Shown: piece by piece, positions 44,129 through 55,020 of the stretch
How positions within the stretch are numbered: position 1 is the first letter of the stretch
How the letters are laid out: each line of letters starts with the position of its first letter
NCBI GenBank assembly: GCA_023105745.1
Contig: JALGQZ010000006.1
Coordinates: 32,937,686 to 33,001,685 of the forward strand
DNA from: Austropuccinia psidii
Lineage: Eukaryota; Basidiomycota; Pucciniomycetes; Pucciniales; Sphaerophragmiaceae
Reading direction: 5' to 3'
DNA: 64,000 bases
Notes under the pieces: model-generated
Database searches by the model: none
What the model saw: only the letters and a program-made list of their open reading frames with translations
Told to the model about the DNA's origin: nothing
Made by a program: the position numbers and the translations under genes

Positions 44129-45879
44129 AGACCGATGCATCAGATTATGCCTTGGGTGCTGTACTGAGTCAGGTCTCTGACTCAGGAAAACATCCCATTG
44201 CATTTGATAGCCGCAAGCTTCTCCCAGCTGAGCTCAATTATGAGACTCATGACAAGGAACTCCTTGGCATAGTCTGGGCTCTCAAGCGCTGGAGAGCTTT
44301 CCTTCTTTCAATTTCTTCCCCTTTTGAAGTTCTCACCGATCATTCATCTCTTCAATATTTCATGTCTTCCAAGATTCTCACTCGCCATCAAGCCCTCTGG
44401 GCTAAATTTTTATCTGAATTCCATTTCTCAATCACTTACTGCCCTGGCCGCTTGGCCACCCTTTCAGATGCCTTTTCACGTCAGGACAACGTCTACCCAG
44501 AGAGGGGGGAGGATTTCATCAGCAAGAATACAATGAACTATCAGAAGATAATCAAGCAAGATGAAATTCAAGCCTCAAAGGTTTTTGCAGTCAAGGTGGA
44601 TTCATTTTCAAATTTGATTGATTCAATTCAGAAGGCAGTGTGGCAAGATTCTCAATATAGAAGTGTCCTTGAAGATTTGGGTAAACGTAAATCTGTCCAA
44701 GATTATTTTCTTGATTCCTCTTCCAAACTTCTCCTTTTCAAAGATTGGGTGGTGGTCCCAAATGACCCCACAATTCAACTCAATATACTTCAAAATCGGC
44801 ATGACTCTCCTCTAGCTGGACACCCTGGCCAAGAGAAGACTCTCAAGCTTGTCAAGCAGGATTTCCACTGGTCCCGCATGACTCAATTTATCAAGTATTA
44901 TGTATCATCCTGTCAACAGTGTTCAAGAAACAAAAATATTCATCACAAGAAGTTTGGACTCCTCAAGCCTCTTCCAATTCCAAATGGTCCTTGGATTTGT
45001 CTTTCAATGTATTTTATCACTCAATTGCCACTGTCCAATTCCTTTGACTCAATCCTTGTCATAGTGGACAGGTCCTCAAAAATGGCGGTCTTTATTCCAA
45101 CAATAGCCTCAATCACTTCATTCGATTTGGCCCATTTATTCATCAAGAATATTTTCTCAAAGCATGGCCTTCCTTCAAGCATTGTTAGTGATTGAGGTTC
45201 TCTTTTTGTTTCTTCTTTTTGGACCAATCTTTGTCAGCAGCTCAAGATTTCAAGAGATCTGTCAACTGCTTATCATCCAGAAACTGATGGACAGACAGAG
45301 AGGGTAAATCAGATACTAGAACAGTACCTTTGGATGTATGTCAGTTATCATCAAGATTATTGGAACACCTGGCTCCCTCTGGCTGAATTTGCCTACAATA
45401 ACTCTGACCACTCTTCAACAAAACAATCACCGTTTTTCACTGTTTATGGAAGAGATCCTCATTTTGACTCAGTTCACATTACTCAAGATACTCCGGCTGG
45501 AAAGTTATCAACAAAAATCCAATCAGTACATCAAGATGTCAAGAGAGAACTTGAAGTTGCCATAAACAGGTTTAAGAGGTATGCAGATAAAAGTAGAGCA
45601 AGTCCACCTGCTTTCAATCCCGGTGACATGGTATGGCTTTCTTCCAAGAACATCAAATCAACCAGACCCACCAAAGAGCTGTCTGAACAATGGCTGGGTC
45701 CTTTTCCAATCTTGGAGAAAGTCAGTACTCATGCCTACCACCTCAAGCTCCCATCTCAATGGAAGTCCATCCACCCAGTTTTCCATATTTCCCTTTTGGA
45801 ACCAGTCAAGATTTCAACAATCCAAAATAGGCATCAAGAGCCTCCTCCTCCAATAATCATTGAAGAAGAAGAAGAATAG
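44116..45879 (+). pseudogene. Element E Pol, RNase H and integrase
   Basis: A new frame from about 44116: RNase H with VETDASDYALGAVLSQ, DKELLGIVWALKRW and LTDHSSLQYF. Integrase: zinc finger HDSPLAGHPG ... CQQCSRNKN. The first catalytic Asp is replaced by Tyr (LSMYFITQLP, codon 45010-45012). The second Asp (SD) is followed directly by TGA at 45193-45195 in place of the usual SDRG. The Glu motif is present (TDGQTERVNQ, GAG 45298-45300). The GPF-like module GPFPILEKVS and a Pro/Glu-rich linker end at TAG 45877-45879. Two of these lesions alone prevent integration. Confidence 0.87.
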
Positions 45880-46074
45880 GAAGTCTCTCAAATACTGGAC
45901 TCAAAGCTCAAGAGAGGAAAATTATGGTATCTGGTGGAATGGAAAGGTTTCAGTCAAGACCCAGAAAGATCCACTTGGGAACCAACCAAAAACCTCAAGA
46001 ATTGTCCTGAACTTGTCAAAGATTTTCATTCATTATATCCTGAAAATCCTGGTCCCAATTCTTCAAAAGCTTGA
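45880..46074 (+). pseudogene. Element E chromodomain, behind a TAG
   Basis: In frame after the TAG: EVSQILDSKLKRGKLWYLVE, WKGFSQDPERSTWEP and KNLKNCPELVKDFHSLYP, ending at TGA 46072-46074. This is a canonical chromodomain (EV..ILD, YLV(E/K)WKG, STWEP), which binds modified histone H3 and directs insertion in chromoviruses. The TAG sits where chromodomains usually have an aromatic residue before EV. Confidence 0.85.
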
Positions 46075-46079
46075 TTAAT

Positions 46080-46500
46080 TATGGTGCTTGGTGGGGAGAG
46101 GAATTACCAAAAGTAAGTCCCACTCCTGGTATGCACCTTTAGGGGTATTCTACTCTTTTTGGTTGTAAGCATCACCTTGGCCACTCTGTGAGCACTTTGC
46201 AATTTTGAACACAGATCTTTGGCATGGCTTTCAACTTCATTTCCAATCTTATGGCCATTTTCACTTGGGACAATGGGCCATTCACTTTTCAATTCATTTC
46301 CAAGCTTCAAAATTCAAATTCATTCCTTCAGAATTTCTGTTTTATTTTTATGGCACTGGCGGGAGTGGTAACTACCAAAAGTAAGTTCCTCTCCTGGTGT
46401 GCACTTCCCTGAGGGGTCTACAATCTTTTCAAAACATCACCTTGGCCACTTTGTGAGCACCTGGCATCAAATCTTCTTTCCAGGTCCGTGGCCAATTTCA
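46080..46500 (+). repeat. Two direct repeats downstream of E pol
   Basis: About 46090-46225 and 46360-46500 share blocks such as ACCAAAAGTAAGT, CTCCTGGT.TGCAC and CATCACCTTGGCCACT.TGTG, spaced about 270 bp. No ORF. Role unknown. Confidence 0.75.
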
Positions 46501-46856
46501 AAATCAGTTATCAACCTCCGTGATGAAGATTGGAACCTCCTCAAGATACAATTCATTTCTCTCTTTTCTTTTCTTTTCTTATTTTTATTTTATTTTCATT
46601 TTAAATTTTCTCTTATCACGTCAATTATCACTTCAAAAACTTTTCATTCATTTTAAAATTCAATTCAAATCATGAAGCCAATGTCAAAAGAAGATCAAGC
46701 AAGTCCTGCGTCAAATGTCAAATTTTTAATATCAGTTTTCAAATTTTTTATCTTAATAAGTCCTCTTGAATCATTTTCTAAAAATCTTTCCAATAGCCTC
46801 AACAGGCTTCACCTTGTATTTGTGCTCAGGAGTTCACCATTCCAAGGTGGGGGTAC
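46501..46856 (+). other. Element E 3' untranslated region and polypurine tract
   Basis: AT-rich, no convincing ORF. It ends with AAGGTGGGGGTAC (46844-46856), a likely polypurine tract, immediately before the 3' LTR. Confidence 0.65.
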
Positions 46857-48324
46857 TGTCAGAACCATGGCAATTCACCTCCTTGGATCCCCATATGGCA
46901 TATCAAGCCATAGTTCTTTTATGGCCAATTGGACATATCCATCACCAGTGGCCAGTATGGCCATGTCATCATCTTATGAACCTCTTATGGCCAGTTGTGT
47001 TTTGGGGCCTTCATGGCCCTTCACCTCAATCCAGAACCCATAGCGGCAATTTATGCCCAAATGGGTATTTCTGGTCATTTCCCTCAAAACAAGGGGAAAT
47101 GGCCCAAATGGCTGTTTTTGGCCATTTGGGCTCATAATGCACATTTGCGCATTTTCGCGCACTTTGCACACTTTTGCACATTTTGTGCATCTTTGCGCAC
47201 TTTGACGCAAAGTGTCCAAAAGACACTTTCCCACCTTTTGGGCCAGTTTTTGGCTCAGAACCCAAAAATGGCCAAAATCCCCAAAGGTTCCAGGAACACC
47301 TTTCCAAGCTCTGAAGCCATCACATCCATCCTTTTCCCCTCTTCCTTCCCATCTCAAGACCTTTGGACGTAATCTTCTTGCCAATGAACCAATATGCCAT
47401 AAATGATGTTATATATCATTGTGCATCATTTTTCAACAGCAATTCAATGGTGGAAATATCAAATGGTCATTTCAACATTCCAACATCTCATCACTTCATC
47501 AAGGCACCCAATCATTCAGAGGAATCATCAAGGCTCAAGAGCAAGTGTTTCAGCGTCAAAGACCAATGACGCCATCAAGCAATCATTGGTTATTCTCACT
47601 CCAAGTATTCCTTCCAAGGGAATACTGTCAATTCATTCTCAAAGTGTATTCAAGAGGCAGTGCCAAAAGAAGTTGTCAAGTGTCAAAGCTCCACTCAATC
47701 CATCTTGGCAACCATATTCATTTCAATACAGTCTGGATCCATCAAGAACTGTATTTCATTTTCAAGCATGGGAAATTCATTCAACCCAATTCAATTTCAA
47801 TATTAGTCAGCTGTATCAATTCCCAAAACAATCAATACAGCCTCAAGGATCAATACAGATCAGGTTTCAGCCTGAAGAACTCAAGCTCCCAACTTTTCAC
47901 ATATACCGGCTACCCTTTCCACCCTGGGGGGTTTTTCCCCAGGTAATTAATATACTTTGATTTTATTTTATCTTTCTTTTCTTTTCATTTTAGTTAAGCA
48001 AATACTTATATTATTAAGTCAGTCATTTAGCACCTTTCTCTTTCTCTTTCTTTGCCTGTCAATGGATATTTGGTGGTCATATCCTTACTAATTCCATTAT
48101 TCATTTTTGGAAGCTTGAAACAGTGATTAAGGACTTACTTGGTTGGCTCTTTGGCCATTTGGCTTCCCTTTCCTCTTTTGCATCTCATCTTGTACCTGCA
48201 TATCTTTTAGAGGAATTCATTCTTATGATTTTTATCCTTTATTCTTTCAGAGTCTTCCAAGTGAATTCCCTGATTTCTGAGTGCCAGGCCACTCTTGTAT
48301 TTCTGTCCAAGAGCCCCTGTGACA
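46857..48324 (+). repeat. Element E 3' LTR
   Basis: 1468 bp, from TGTCAGAACCATGG to CCCCTGTGACA, followed by the CTCTA duplication. It matches the 5' LTR throughout apart from the GCGCA array length and scattered substitutions. Confidence 0.92.
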
Positions 48325-48329
48325 CTCTA

Positions 48330-48523
48330 TCTGTTAAAGCCACAAATCCTATTTTATTTTATGATTATCTGTAGGCTGACTATTCAGTATTATTTAGAGG
48401 GGCAGCTAATACACCTTAGCACCCATGGTTATTGGACAATTCTGAAATTCAAAACAGACTTACCAATAATTTCCCCCTCAAGGTACTGCCTTATGTCATC
48501 CCACACCAAAAGCAGTTCCCACA
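48330..48523 (+). repeat. Element D 3' LTR, right part
   Basis: It continues D's LTR after element E (TCTGTTAAAGCCACAAATCC ... GTTCCCACA) and matches 27951-28148. The TSD copy CTCTA occupies 48325-48329. Confidence 0.9.
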
Positions 48524-48622
48524 ACGTTATAAAGGGAGACCAAGACAATATGAAAGAGCCTCAGTATTACACATTAAGGTTCTCTGCTTCATGCACATTC
48601 TCAGAAGCTCAAGTAAGTATAA
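48524..48622. other. Short unassigned flank between D and a solo LTR
   Basis: 99 bp. It reads without stops in one frame (GRPRQYERASVLHIKVL...) and ends AAGTAAGTATAA, which could be an old splice donor, but it is too short to call. Confidence 0.3.
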
Positions 48623-50062
48623 TGTCAGGGTGAGTCTATGATAAACGTGTATATAAGTATTTACAAGCTTTAACTATGACTGTGACACGGTAAAAATAGT
48701 TTTAAAAGATGATAAAGTTGATAATAAATGATTTAAATTAAGATATTAAGGGCTTTACTATAGAGATATAGTGGTGGTGAGCGCTGTTGAAAGCCCTGGG
48801 TGCAACTTTTACCTGTTGGGTTACAATAATAAAAGCTACAATACTTAAATTTAAAGTATACCTAATTATTTTCCAAGAGTATAACTGTTTTTGACAGTTG
48901 TACTCCGTAGGAATTCAAGAGCAGGATGAGGAGACAATTTCTGGCTGTGAAAAGCCTCCTTTTTATCCTGAAATGGGGTGGAAAGGGTGCTAGACCTTTC
49001 CACATGGAGGAAGTGAAGATTTTTTTCACTTTCTAGTACTGGCTTGTGGTTTGCAAACAGCCTGTATAGCCTGTATTGGGCTCATATGTGGTTTTGAAGC
49101 CACATCTGCGCGGTTTTCACCAATACAGGGTGAAACTTTCATCTGGGGACCTCACAGCCTGATTCTGACGTGTATGACGCGTAGAATGCTGTACAGAAAC
49201 TGTATGGGACCCCATTATTGACTGACATATGAGGTATTGAAGTAAAAAAATGCTTGTTCATCTATTTGACACCTCATATTCATGATTATGGGATATTATC
49301 CCATGGTAAGGCTGTATATGACAGCAGGTGGGATTTTAACCTCAAAACAGGCATAACTTTGTCAATTCTTGAGATATCAACCTCAAAATTGGTTCAGTGT
49401 GTAGCCCTGAATGGGCTCTACACAATGGTACCTCATTTGATATGGTTATCATTCAATATGGCAAAGGTATCCCATGTACAAGATTTTTGTACATTTGCGT
49501 GTTTTTAGGCAAAAAGCCGTATTGAGCTGGTTTGCCCCATAACCTCTGCAGTAGTTGAGATATGAGGAAGTGGATGACACCATCAGATAGCCCTGATTGT
49601 TCTCTTTTCAAAAAGACCCCACTTCAGGTATCCCACACTAAAACTGTAGAAGTTAGATGAGAGGTGAATGTTTTGTTCACCCTTATTTGGCCTGAAATTG
49701 ACCATAACTCCAGTAATATTGGTGCTAGCTCAGTTTGGCTGGTACCATTTGATAGCCCTGGCTTAAAGCTTCATGTTGAGTACCCATTTAATGGGGTTAA
49801 GCCTCTCCTTCTAGATTTTAGATGAGAGGTGAAAATTAAGGTTTATGCTCAGCAATAACTTTAAGCAGGAATGACTTTGTTATTCCTAGTCCTATGGTGA
49901 TGGGACTTGTATTTTCAGGAAGAGGTGATTTTCCTCTTTATTTTGATACCTTTCGAGCTGATTTGGCTCAGCTCCATGTTTTGGTGGTATCTTGGCTATA
50001 CCATTGGTTTATGGTATTTTGGCTGTCATGCTTGTGCTCTGGTTTTGAGTCACAGGCTGACA
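48623..50062 (-). repeat. Solo A/C-type LTR with TSD TATAA
   Basis: 1440 bp; the reverse complement runs from TGTCAGCCTGTGACTC to CACCCTGACA. Flanked by TATAA (48618-48622 and 50063-50067), a perfect 5-bp target duplication. It has the GATAAAAAG TATA region (near 48960, minus) and an imperfect form of the CAGATGTGG palindrome (near 49084-49109). This copy fixes the exact LTR ends for elements A and C. Confidence 0.94.
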
Positions 50063-50236
50063 TATAACGACTTTAGCTAAACCATATAATGAGCTTCTTT
50101 TGGTTAAATAATAAATCATGAGATAAGAAACTTTCTCCCTGTCATGAGAAAACACAATATGGTGTTACAAAAGGATTTATGATATGCTAGACAACTATTG
50201 AACTTGCAAATATTAATATTCTTTACTTTTGATTTT
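50063..50236. other. Short AT-rich spacer
   Basis: 174 bp between two solo LTRs, including one copy of each target duplication. Nothing recognised. Confidence 0.5.
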
Positions 50237-52044
50237 TGTAAGGTGTGGATATAAAACTTTGATTGAAAATCAAGGACTTTTCCTGTCATCAAAATTTGTA
50301 TAAGGTAGGAATCTGATTAAATATAGGATAAAATAGTATTTTTAAGAGAAAAATGCCAAATTTATTTTCTTTAAGTTTATAAGTATAAAAAAATAATATT
50401 ATAAAGATTTATTGTTTTTACCAACAGTAAAAATTTATCCAGAAATACTCTACAAGAGATATTCAAGGCTACAAAAGAAATTTCTTTGAAAGCAATTTCG
50501 ATTGGAATCAATTGAGCAAAGAACTGCAAGCAATCAATAAAAGAACAAAGTCTTTAAAAATATATTTAACAAGAAAACACACCCAAAAGTGACCAGAGTG
50601 AATTTGGAAAGAAAGTGACAAAGTTAACAGTGATGAAAGATGCTTTAATTCACTTATGTGGTGGTTCAAGGGGTAAAAATGATTATAAGAGTTACAAACA
50701 ATTATTAGAATGATTTTTTCACGTGGTTAAAGAGTTTAACATGATTCAAAAAGGTTGGTTGGAATCTTTTATTGATTGGTTTAACAGTGTTTAAAGTAAT
50801 TATTAAAGGAAAAGATTCTAACATGAAGAGAAAAGTGGGGCAAAGAAGACATTCTTTTATAGCCATCAATTTTCTTGCTCCAAAAGTAAAGCTTACTCCT
50901 TTTTATCCTTGGAAAACACTCTGACAACAGAAAAGCCAATTATGGTATCATTGAACCCTGGCTTAGAGCAAAAAAAGGGCTGGTTTTAACCGTTTTTGGC
51001 TATTTTTAGCCACTTTAGACCCTTAAATCAACAATTACTATAGTAATACCTTGTCTAGAGCCTTAAAAACACGTCATAATGTGTGTAAGATATGTAGAAA
51101 CCAGCTAAAACTGTTTTTACTCAAATGTTTCAGCTTAAAGGTAGTTTTACCCTCATGGCAACAGTTGAAACTGCCCTGGTTGGTCTCAAAACCTCCTTAT
51201 CAATTGAGTCACAGACCCTGTGACTCAATTACAGGCCAAAAGTGATTAACCTTTGTGTGTATTTTGACATCTCAGACCTTTCAGCAAGGAATTTGGGGGT
51301 CTAGCTCCCCCTTAGTGCTAGAGCTCCTTTGCCCCCCAAATTAATCTTTCCAATTTACTTTTTCTTCAATTCCTCATCATGTATTATACTTGTAATTTAC
51401 ATATGTAATTTAATTGGGGTTTACAGTACACTTGCTGTCATAATTGAAACCTCATATGTAAATTATGGTTCACTTATGTAATACACACACACATTTCGAC
51501 AATTCAATTGAAAATACTTCAATTCCTCATAGCTTCTAAAATAAACACAAAAATTGATGTTTAACACCACATGTGATGTGAATTCAATAATGGGCTTGAG
51601 GATTTTCAACTTTTGTACAGAAAATACTAAAAACTTAATTTCAGCTCATTTAGAGTTGAGTTACAGAATTTTTACCTAGAGGTGACCCCACCTTATTTTT
51701 TCTGAGGAATCCAATGGTGAAATAATTTTCATATGTTTATTTGTTGGATAAAAAGTTATGATAATTTTTATTTAACTTTTTTCAAAAATATTTCAATTTT
51801 AATATTTTTGTTGAAAATTCATTTTTACATAATTTTTTCAAGTAAAAATGTGTTTTCCCAATTTTGAAATTTCAATGCGTCTTTAATGTGATATTCTGAT
51901 GAAATTTATATTTTTAAATATAAATTTATATTTATACTTTATTTTCATTTTGATGATATACATAAATTTATATCTATTGATATTTATATCTGATTTCATT
52001 ATCTGTGGTCTTTTGGGTATATGAAAATACCTCTGAGGCTCACA
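50237..52044 (-). repeat. Solo B-type LTR with TSD ATTTT
   Basis: 1808 bp; the complement of TGTGAGCCTCAGAGGTATTT at the right end and of TCCACACCTTACA at the left. Flanked by ATTTT (50232-50236 and 52045-52049). It carries the perfect 13-bp-arm palindrome (51202-51214 and 51218-51230) and a conserved TATAAAAGAATG on the minus strand near 50850. Confidence 0.94.
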
Positions 52045-52099
52045 ATTTTTCAACAAATTACTTAGACCATGTTTGACTAGATGAATTTCTTTTAATTTT

Positions 52100-52340
52100 T
52101 TGATGACAAGATGACAGTAACAAGGATGAAGTTTCTTTTTTATTTTTTATTCTATTAATTTTCCATATATAAAATACAAAGCTTTCCTGTCTCTCTAAAT
52201 AATAAATAGTACATTAGTCAAATAAAACATAATAAGAAAAGTAATTTACTTTTGTTTCATACAAAAAGTACAGTAATCAAAATTTGAAGCACAAATGATT
52301 TAAATAAAATGAAAAAAGGTGAAAAGCACTTCTTCACCAG
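52100..52340. repeat. Repeat pair, copy 1 (with 53380-53630)
   Basis: Both copies share GATGACA/CAAGATGAC-like starts, TCTATTAATTTT(C/T)(C/A)ATATA, TTCCTGT(C/A)TCT, AATAAATAGTA-like pieces and AAGGTGAAAA(G/T)CACTT. They are about 1.28 kb apart in the same orientation and flank the Copia relic. Possibly old LTR fragments of that element. Confidence 0.5.
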
Positions 52341-53110
52341 TGCACAGCTCCATAAGCTCAAATGACCTTTGAGGTGTTGTCAGTAAGAAGGAAATTGATG
52401 TATCAGCCTCATTGTGATGAGCCATGAGATTTTTTGGTCTTTTTTCAGGATATTTCTTATAGAAATATTTCTCCATATGACTATTCGTCTTGCAATTGTT
52501 ACAAAATTTGTTTTTTCTTTGACTATTGGGTGCGGGTGTGGATCCACGAATATATTCATCAAATACAAGTTGAAAATGGTCTAGTTTTAATTCAACAATG
52601 AAAAATTTGAGTTCACTTCTCCACAAACCATGGGACACTACTCAGAAAATTGAATTGATTACTGATGGTAGTTTTCTGAGAAGAATAATACTCAGTGAAT
52701 ATTCTTCCTCTTCAATACATAGAATTTAAATTTTTCTCACCATATCTTCAATTCCTTAGAAAAAGTCTAGAGTTTTAGTGAATTTGATGTAACTGAATCT
52801 TGTACAGGCTAAATATCGACTAGAAATGACAATAAACATATATTTTTGTTTCAAAATATTCCAAAAGACTTCACCATCTCTTTTTTTCTTCAGCAACAAT
52901 ACCTGAAAAAAATGAAATACTTTCCTCATTTAAGAAATTAATAATTAGGCTATAGGATTTTTGATTAATATTCTCTTGGATCTCTCTGGGGTTTTGATTA
53001 TTCCCTAGAATTATTTCCAATACATCATTGAACTCAAATTCTTATTCCATCATGGTTACCACTTTGAAATAGCTGTAATAATATATTTGTAGGTGATCCA
53101 TTAAGGCTTC
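52300..53110 (-). pseudogene. Ty1/Copia-type Gag relic
   Basis: On the minus strand broken frames read EALMDHLQIYYYSYFKVVTMME, a helical stretch, FWNILKQKYMFIVISSRYLA, IEDMVRK and LRKLPSVINSI. An open part (52638-52300) ends with FCNNCKTNSHMEKYFYKKYP, a zinc knuckle of the Copia type (CX2CX4HX4C, last Cys replaced by Phe) followed by the KKYPEKRP motif typical of Copia Gag. No protease or RT is seen. It is the only Copia sequence in the window and long dead. Confidence 0.65.
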
Positions 53111-53379
53111 TGACAGAATATTATAATTTATATGACGAAGGAGAGAAAGTATTTGGATAAAAACCTTATATCTTTGTCTTCGGGTTCACACAACCAAGAC
53201 AAGTACGATAAAGCAAAACACTGGGATAAAGCCACTACGTTTTTTTCCTCTGGGTTCACAAAGCCAAGAAAATAATTCATAAAGACAACAAATAGGATAT
53301 AATAATTAGTTCAATACTGCAAACGCAAGAGGTTTTCTAATTTATGAGAGATTGGTACTGACAATTTGTTTATTATAAA
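53111..53379. other. AT-rich, two short local repeats
   Basis: CTTCGGGTTCACACAACCAAG (about 53178) and CTCTGGGTTCACAAAGCCAAG (about 53250) form a diverged repeat about 70 bp apart. Nothing else recognised. Confidence 0.4.
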
Positions 53380-53630
53380 ATGACAAGACAATGACAATAA
53401 AGATGAAATTTATTTCCCTTTTGAATTCTATTAATTTTTAATATATAGAATGCAACATGTTCCTGTATCTTTAAGTAATATATAGTATGGTAGTCCAATA
53501 AAATAAAATAAAAGCGTTGATTAATCAAAATGTAAAGTGCAACTGACATAGTATTTAGAAAGGCTAAAAGTAAAAGCACATAAATTCAAAAGGTGAAAAT
53601 CACTTTTTCAACAGCACACACCTCCAACAA
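53380..53630. repeat. Repeat pair, copy 2 (with 52100-52340)
   Basis: See 52100-52340. Right-hand copy, similarly AT-rich and diverged. Confidence 0.5.
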
Positions 53631-54555
53631 GCTACTAAATCCCCATTAAAACAATCCATTGTGGCAAAACAGGAATCCTCCTATTGAGATCAATAAAAAC
53701 CTGTAAAATTCATCAAAAATACATTTATTTATAGATAAATCTCAGAATTACACATTGAAAAATATAAATCATTGACACCCAATTTCTCCAAAGAAATAAG
53801 ATTTTCACAAGATAAATTGAAAATCTCATCAGGTCAAAAAATCCCTTGCAAGATCAGGCTTTCAAGAGACTTTAATTTCAAAAATTCATATTATATATAA
53901 GTCAGAAGGTTCATGTGAGAATAATTCATATTAAGTAGATACCTATTCCTGATATAGGGCTTAATATCTTTGATTACACAATATTTATCTAATATTAACC
54001 ATAAATTTCCTTTGATCAAAAAGAATCACTTTGATTTGGAATTAACCCAATATGATGTGAGAAGAATTCTTATCTAATTCTTTAAATGGGACCAAAAGCC
54101 TCTATTTGGTTGTCTTTATACTTCATAAGAATTTCAAACCTCTATGTTATGATGTTTTATTAGAATATGTAGAAAGGAGAAATTGTTGTTAATTTTGACT
54201 CATCATCAGTTGATCCAAAAGGTAATTCAGTATAGCTATTTAGCTCTTCTTAAGTATTTTTAATTTTTTAAAAAGGGAAAATGTTATTAGATATCAGGAT
54301 ATTACTACAAGACTATGCTGTTTTAATTGAGAATGTTTCCTGTAACATATCTCAAACCCTTCATATTTCAATAAGAAACTTCTTTATAACTCTTATCCAG
54401 GTTTTCCTTTTGGTATTTTAGAAGTTTTGACGAATAAATAAAGCATTTTCATATATTTTCACGCCGGTTGTGTTATCTTGAGGTAAGAACCAAAAGTAAT
54501 GAGATTTTCTTAAAGTCTAAACTTATTCTTTTGACTTATTTATAGCCATGATACT
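53631..54555. other. AT-rich, nothing recognised
   Basis: About 0.9 kb with no supported ORF, RNA or repeat. Confidence 0.5.
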
Positions 54556-55020
54556 TGTGAGCCTGTAGGTATGTATTACATACCCATGATTCCTCAAACA
54601 ACCTTTTGTATTTTTTAGTCAGTCATAAACAGAATTTTCAAATTGATTTAAGACAAGAAAGAACAAAAAATAAGTATAGCTTCCTTTTTGACAAATAGAG
54701 CTATAATCATTATGCCATTTCTTGGATTCCACACCAAAAATAACCTGAGGTAGACCCATAGGGTGTTATACACAAAAATGGCTATTCCTAGTGTTATTGA
54801 AAGGTTTACAACTCTCAAGGTACAATTATGTGATTTAAAATTATTACTAAAATGTTTGAAATTGTTAAATTTAAGCTTAGTCTTAAAGTTTCATGATTTT
54901 GATGAAAACTTAAAAAAATGAAGTTAAATTTGAGGTGTTGTGTATATTCACTGAATTGTCTAAGGATTTTCCATACTTTAAGATTTTAGCATGAAACAAT
55001 ATGTAAAATTACTAATGAGT
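54556..55020 (+). repeat. Degraded B-like LTR start
   Basis: TGTGAGCCTGTAGGTATGTA resembles the B LTR start (TGTGAGCCTTAGAGGTAATT). The order of further blocks is the same: TTGGATTCC.CA..AAAAAT, CAGGTGGGGTCACC-like (CTGAGGTAGACCCATAGG), and TTTGAGGTGTTGTGT near 54930. The right end is not recognisable. An old relative of family B. Confidence 0.5.

Larger units (their letters stand above)
38767..48324 (+). mobile_element. Element E: chromodomain Ty3/Gypsy retrotransposon, inactive
   Basis: 9558 bp: LTR (38767-40271), leader, gag, pol (protease, RT, RNase H, integrase, chromodomain), direct repeats, LTR (46857-48324), flanked by CTCTA. YLDD in RT, FVKKKDGG and the C-terminal chromodomain place it in the Tf1/sushi-like chromovirus group, distinct from families B and A/C. 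The LTRs show dozens of differences plus a 37-bp length difference, so it is older than B. Coding lesions in gag, RNase H, integrase and at the chromodomain make it inactive. Confidence 0.93.
26390..48523 (+). mobile_element. Element D: large Gypsy derivative without RT, interrupted by element E
   Basis: 5' LTR (26390-28148), primer binding site, gag, protease, unknown domain X1, unknown ORF X2, long non-coding repeats, integrase-tail relic, polypurine tract, 3' LTR (36492-38766 and 48330-48523). The LTR start TGTG(G/T)TATTCCATACC and end GTTCCCACA are shared by both copies. No RT or integrase core motif is found between protease and integrase tail, so the element looks non-autonomous or internally deleted. 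Flanks AACAC and ACGTT do not match, which may mean recombination between copies. Element E (38767-48324) sits in the 3' LTR. Confidence 0.8.

Noticed and set aside
722..52044. RIP (repeat-induced point mutation) as the cause of decay
   Set aside because: Some stops fit C-to-T changes (CGA to TGA in E) but others need transversions or indels. Without aligned copies I cannot show a dinucleotide bias.
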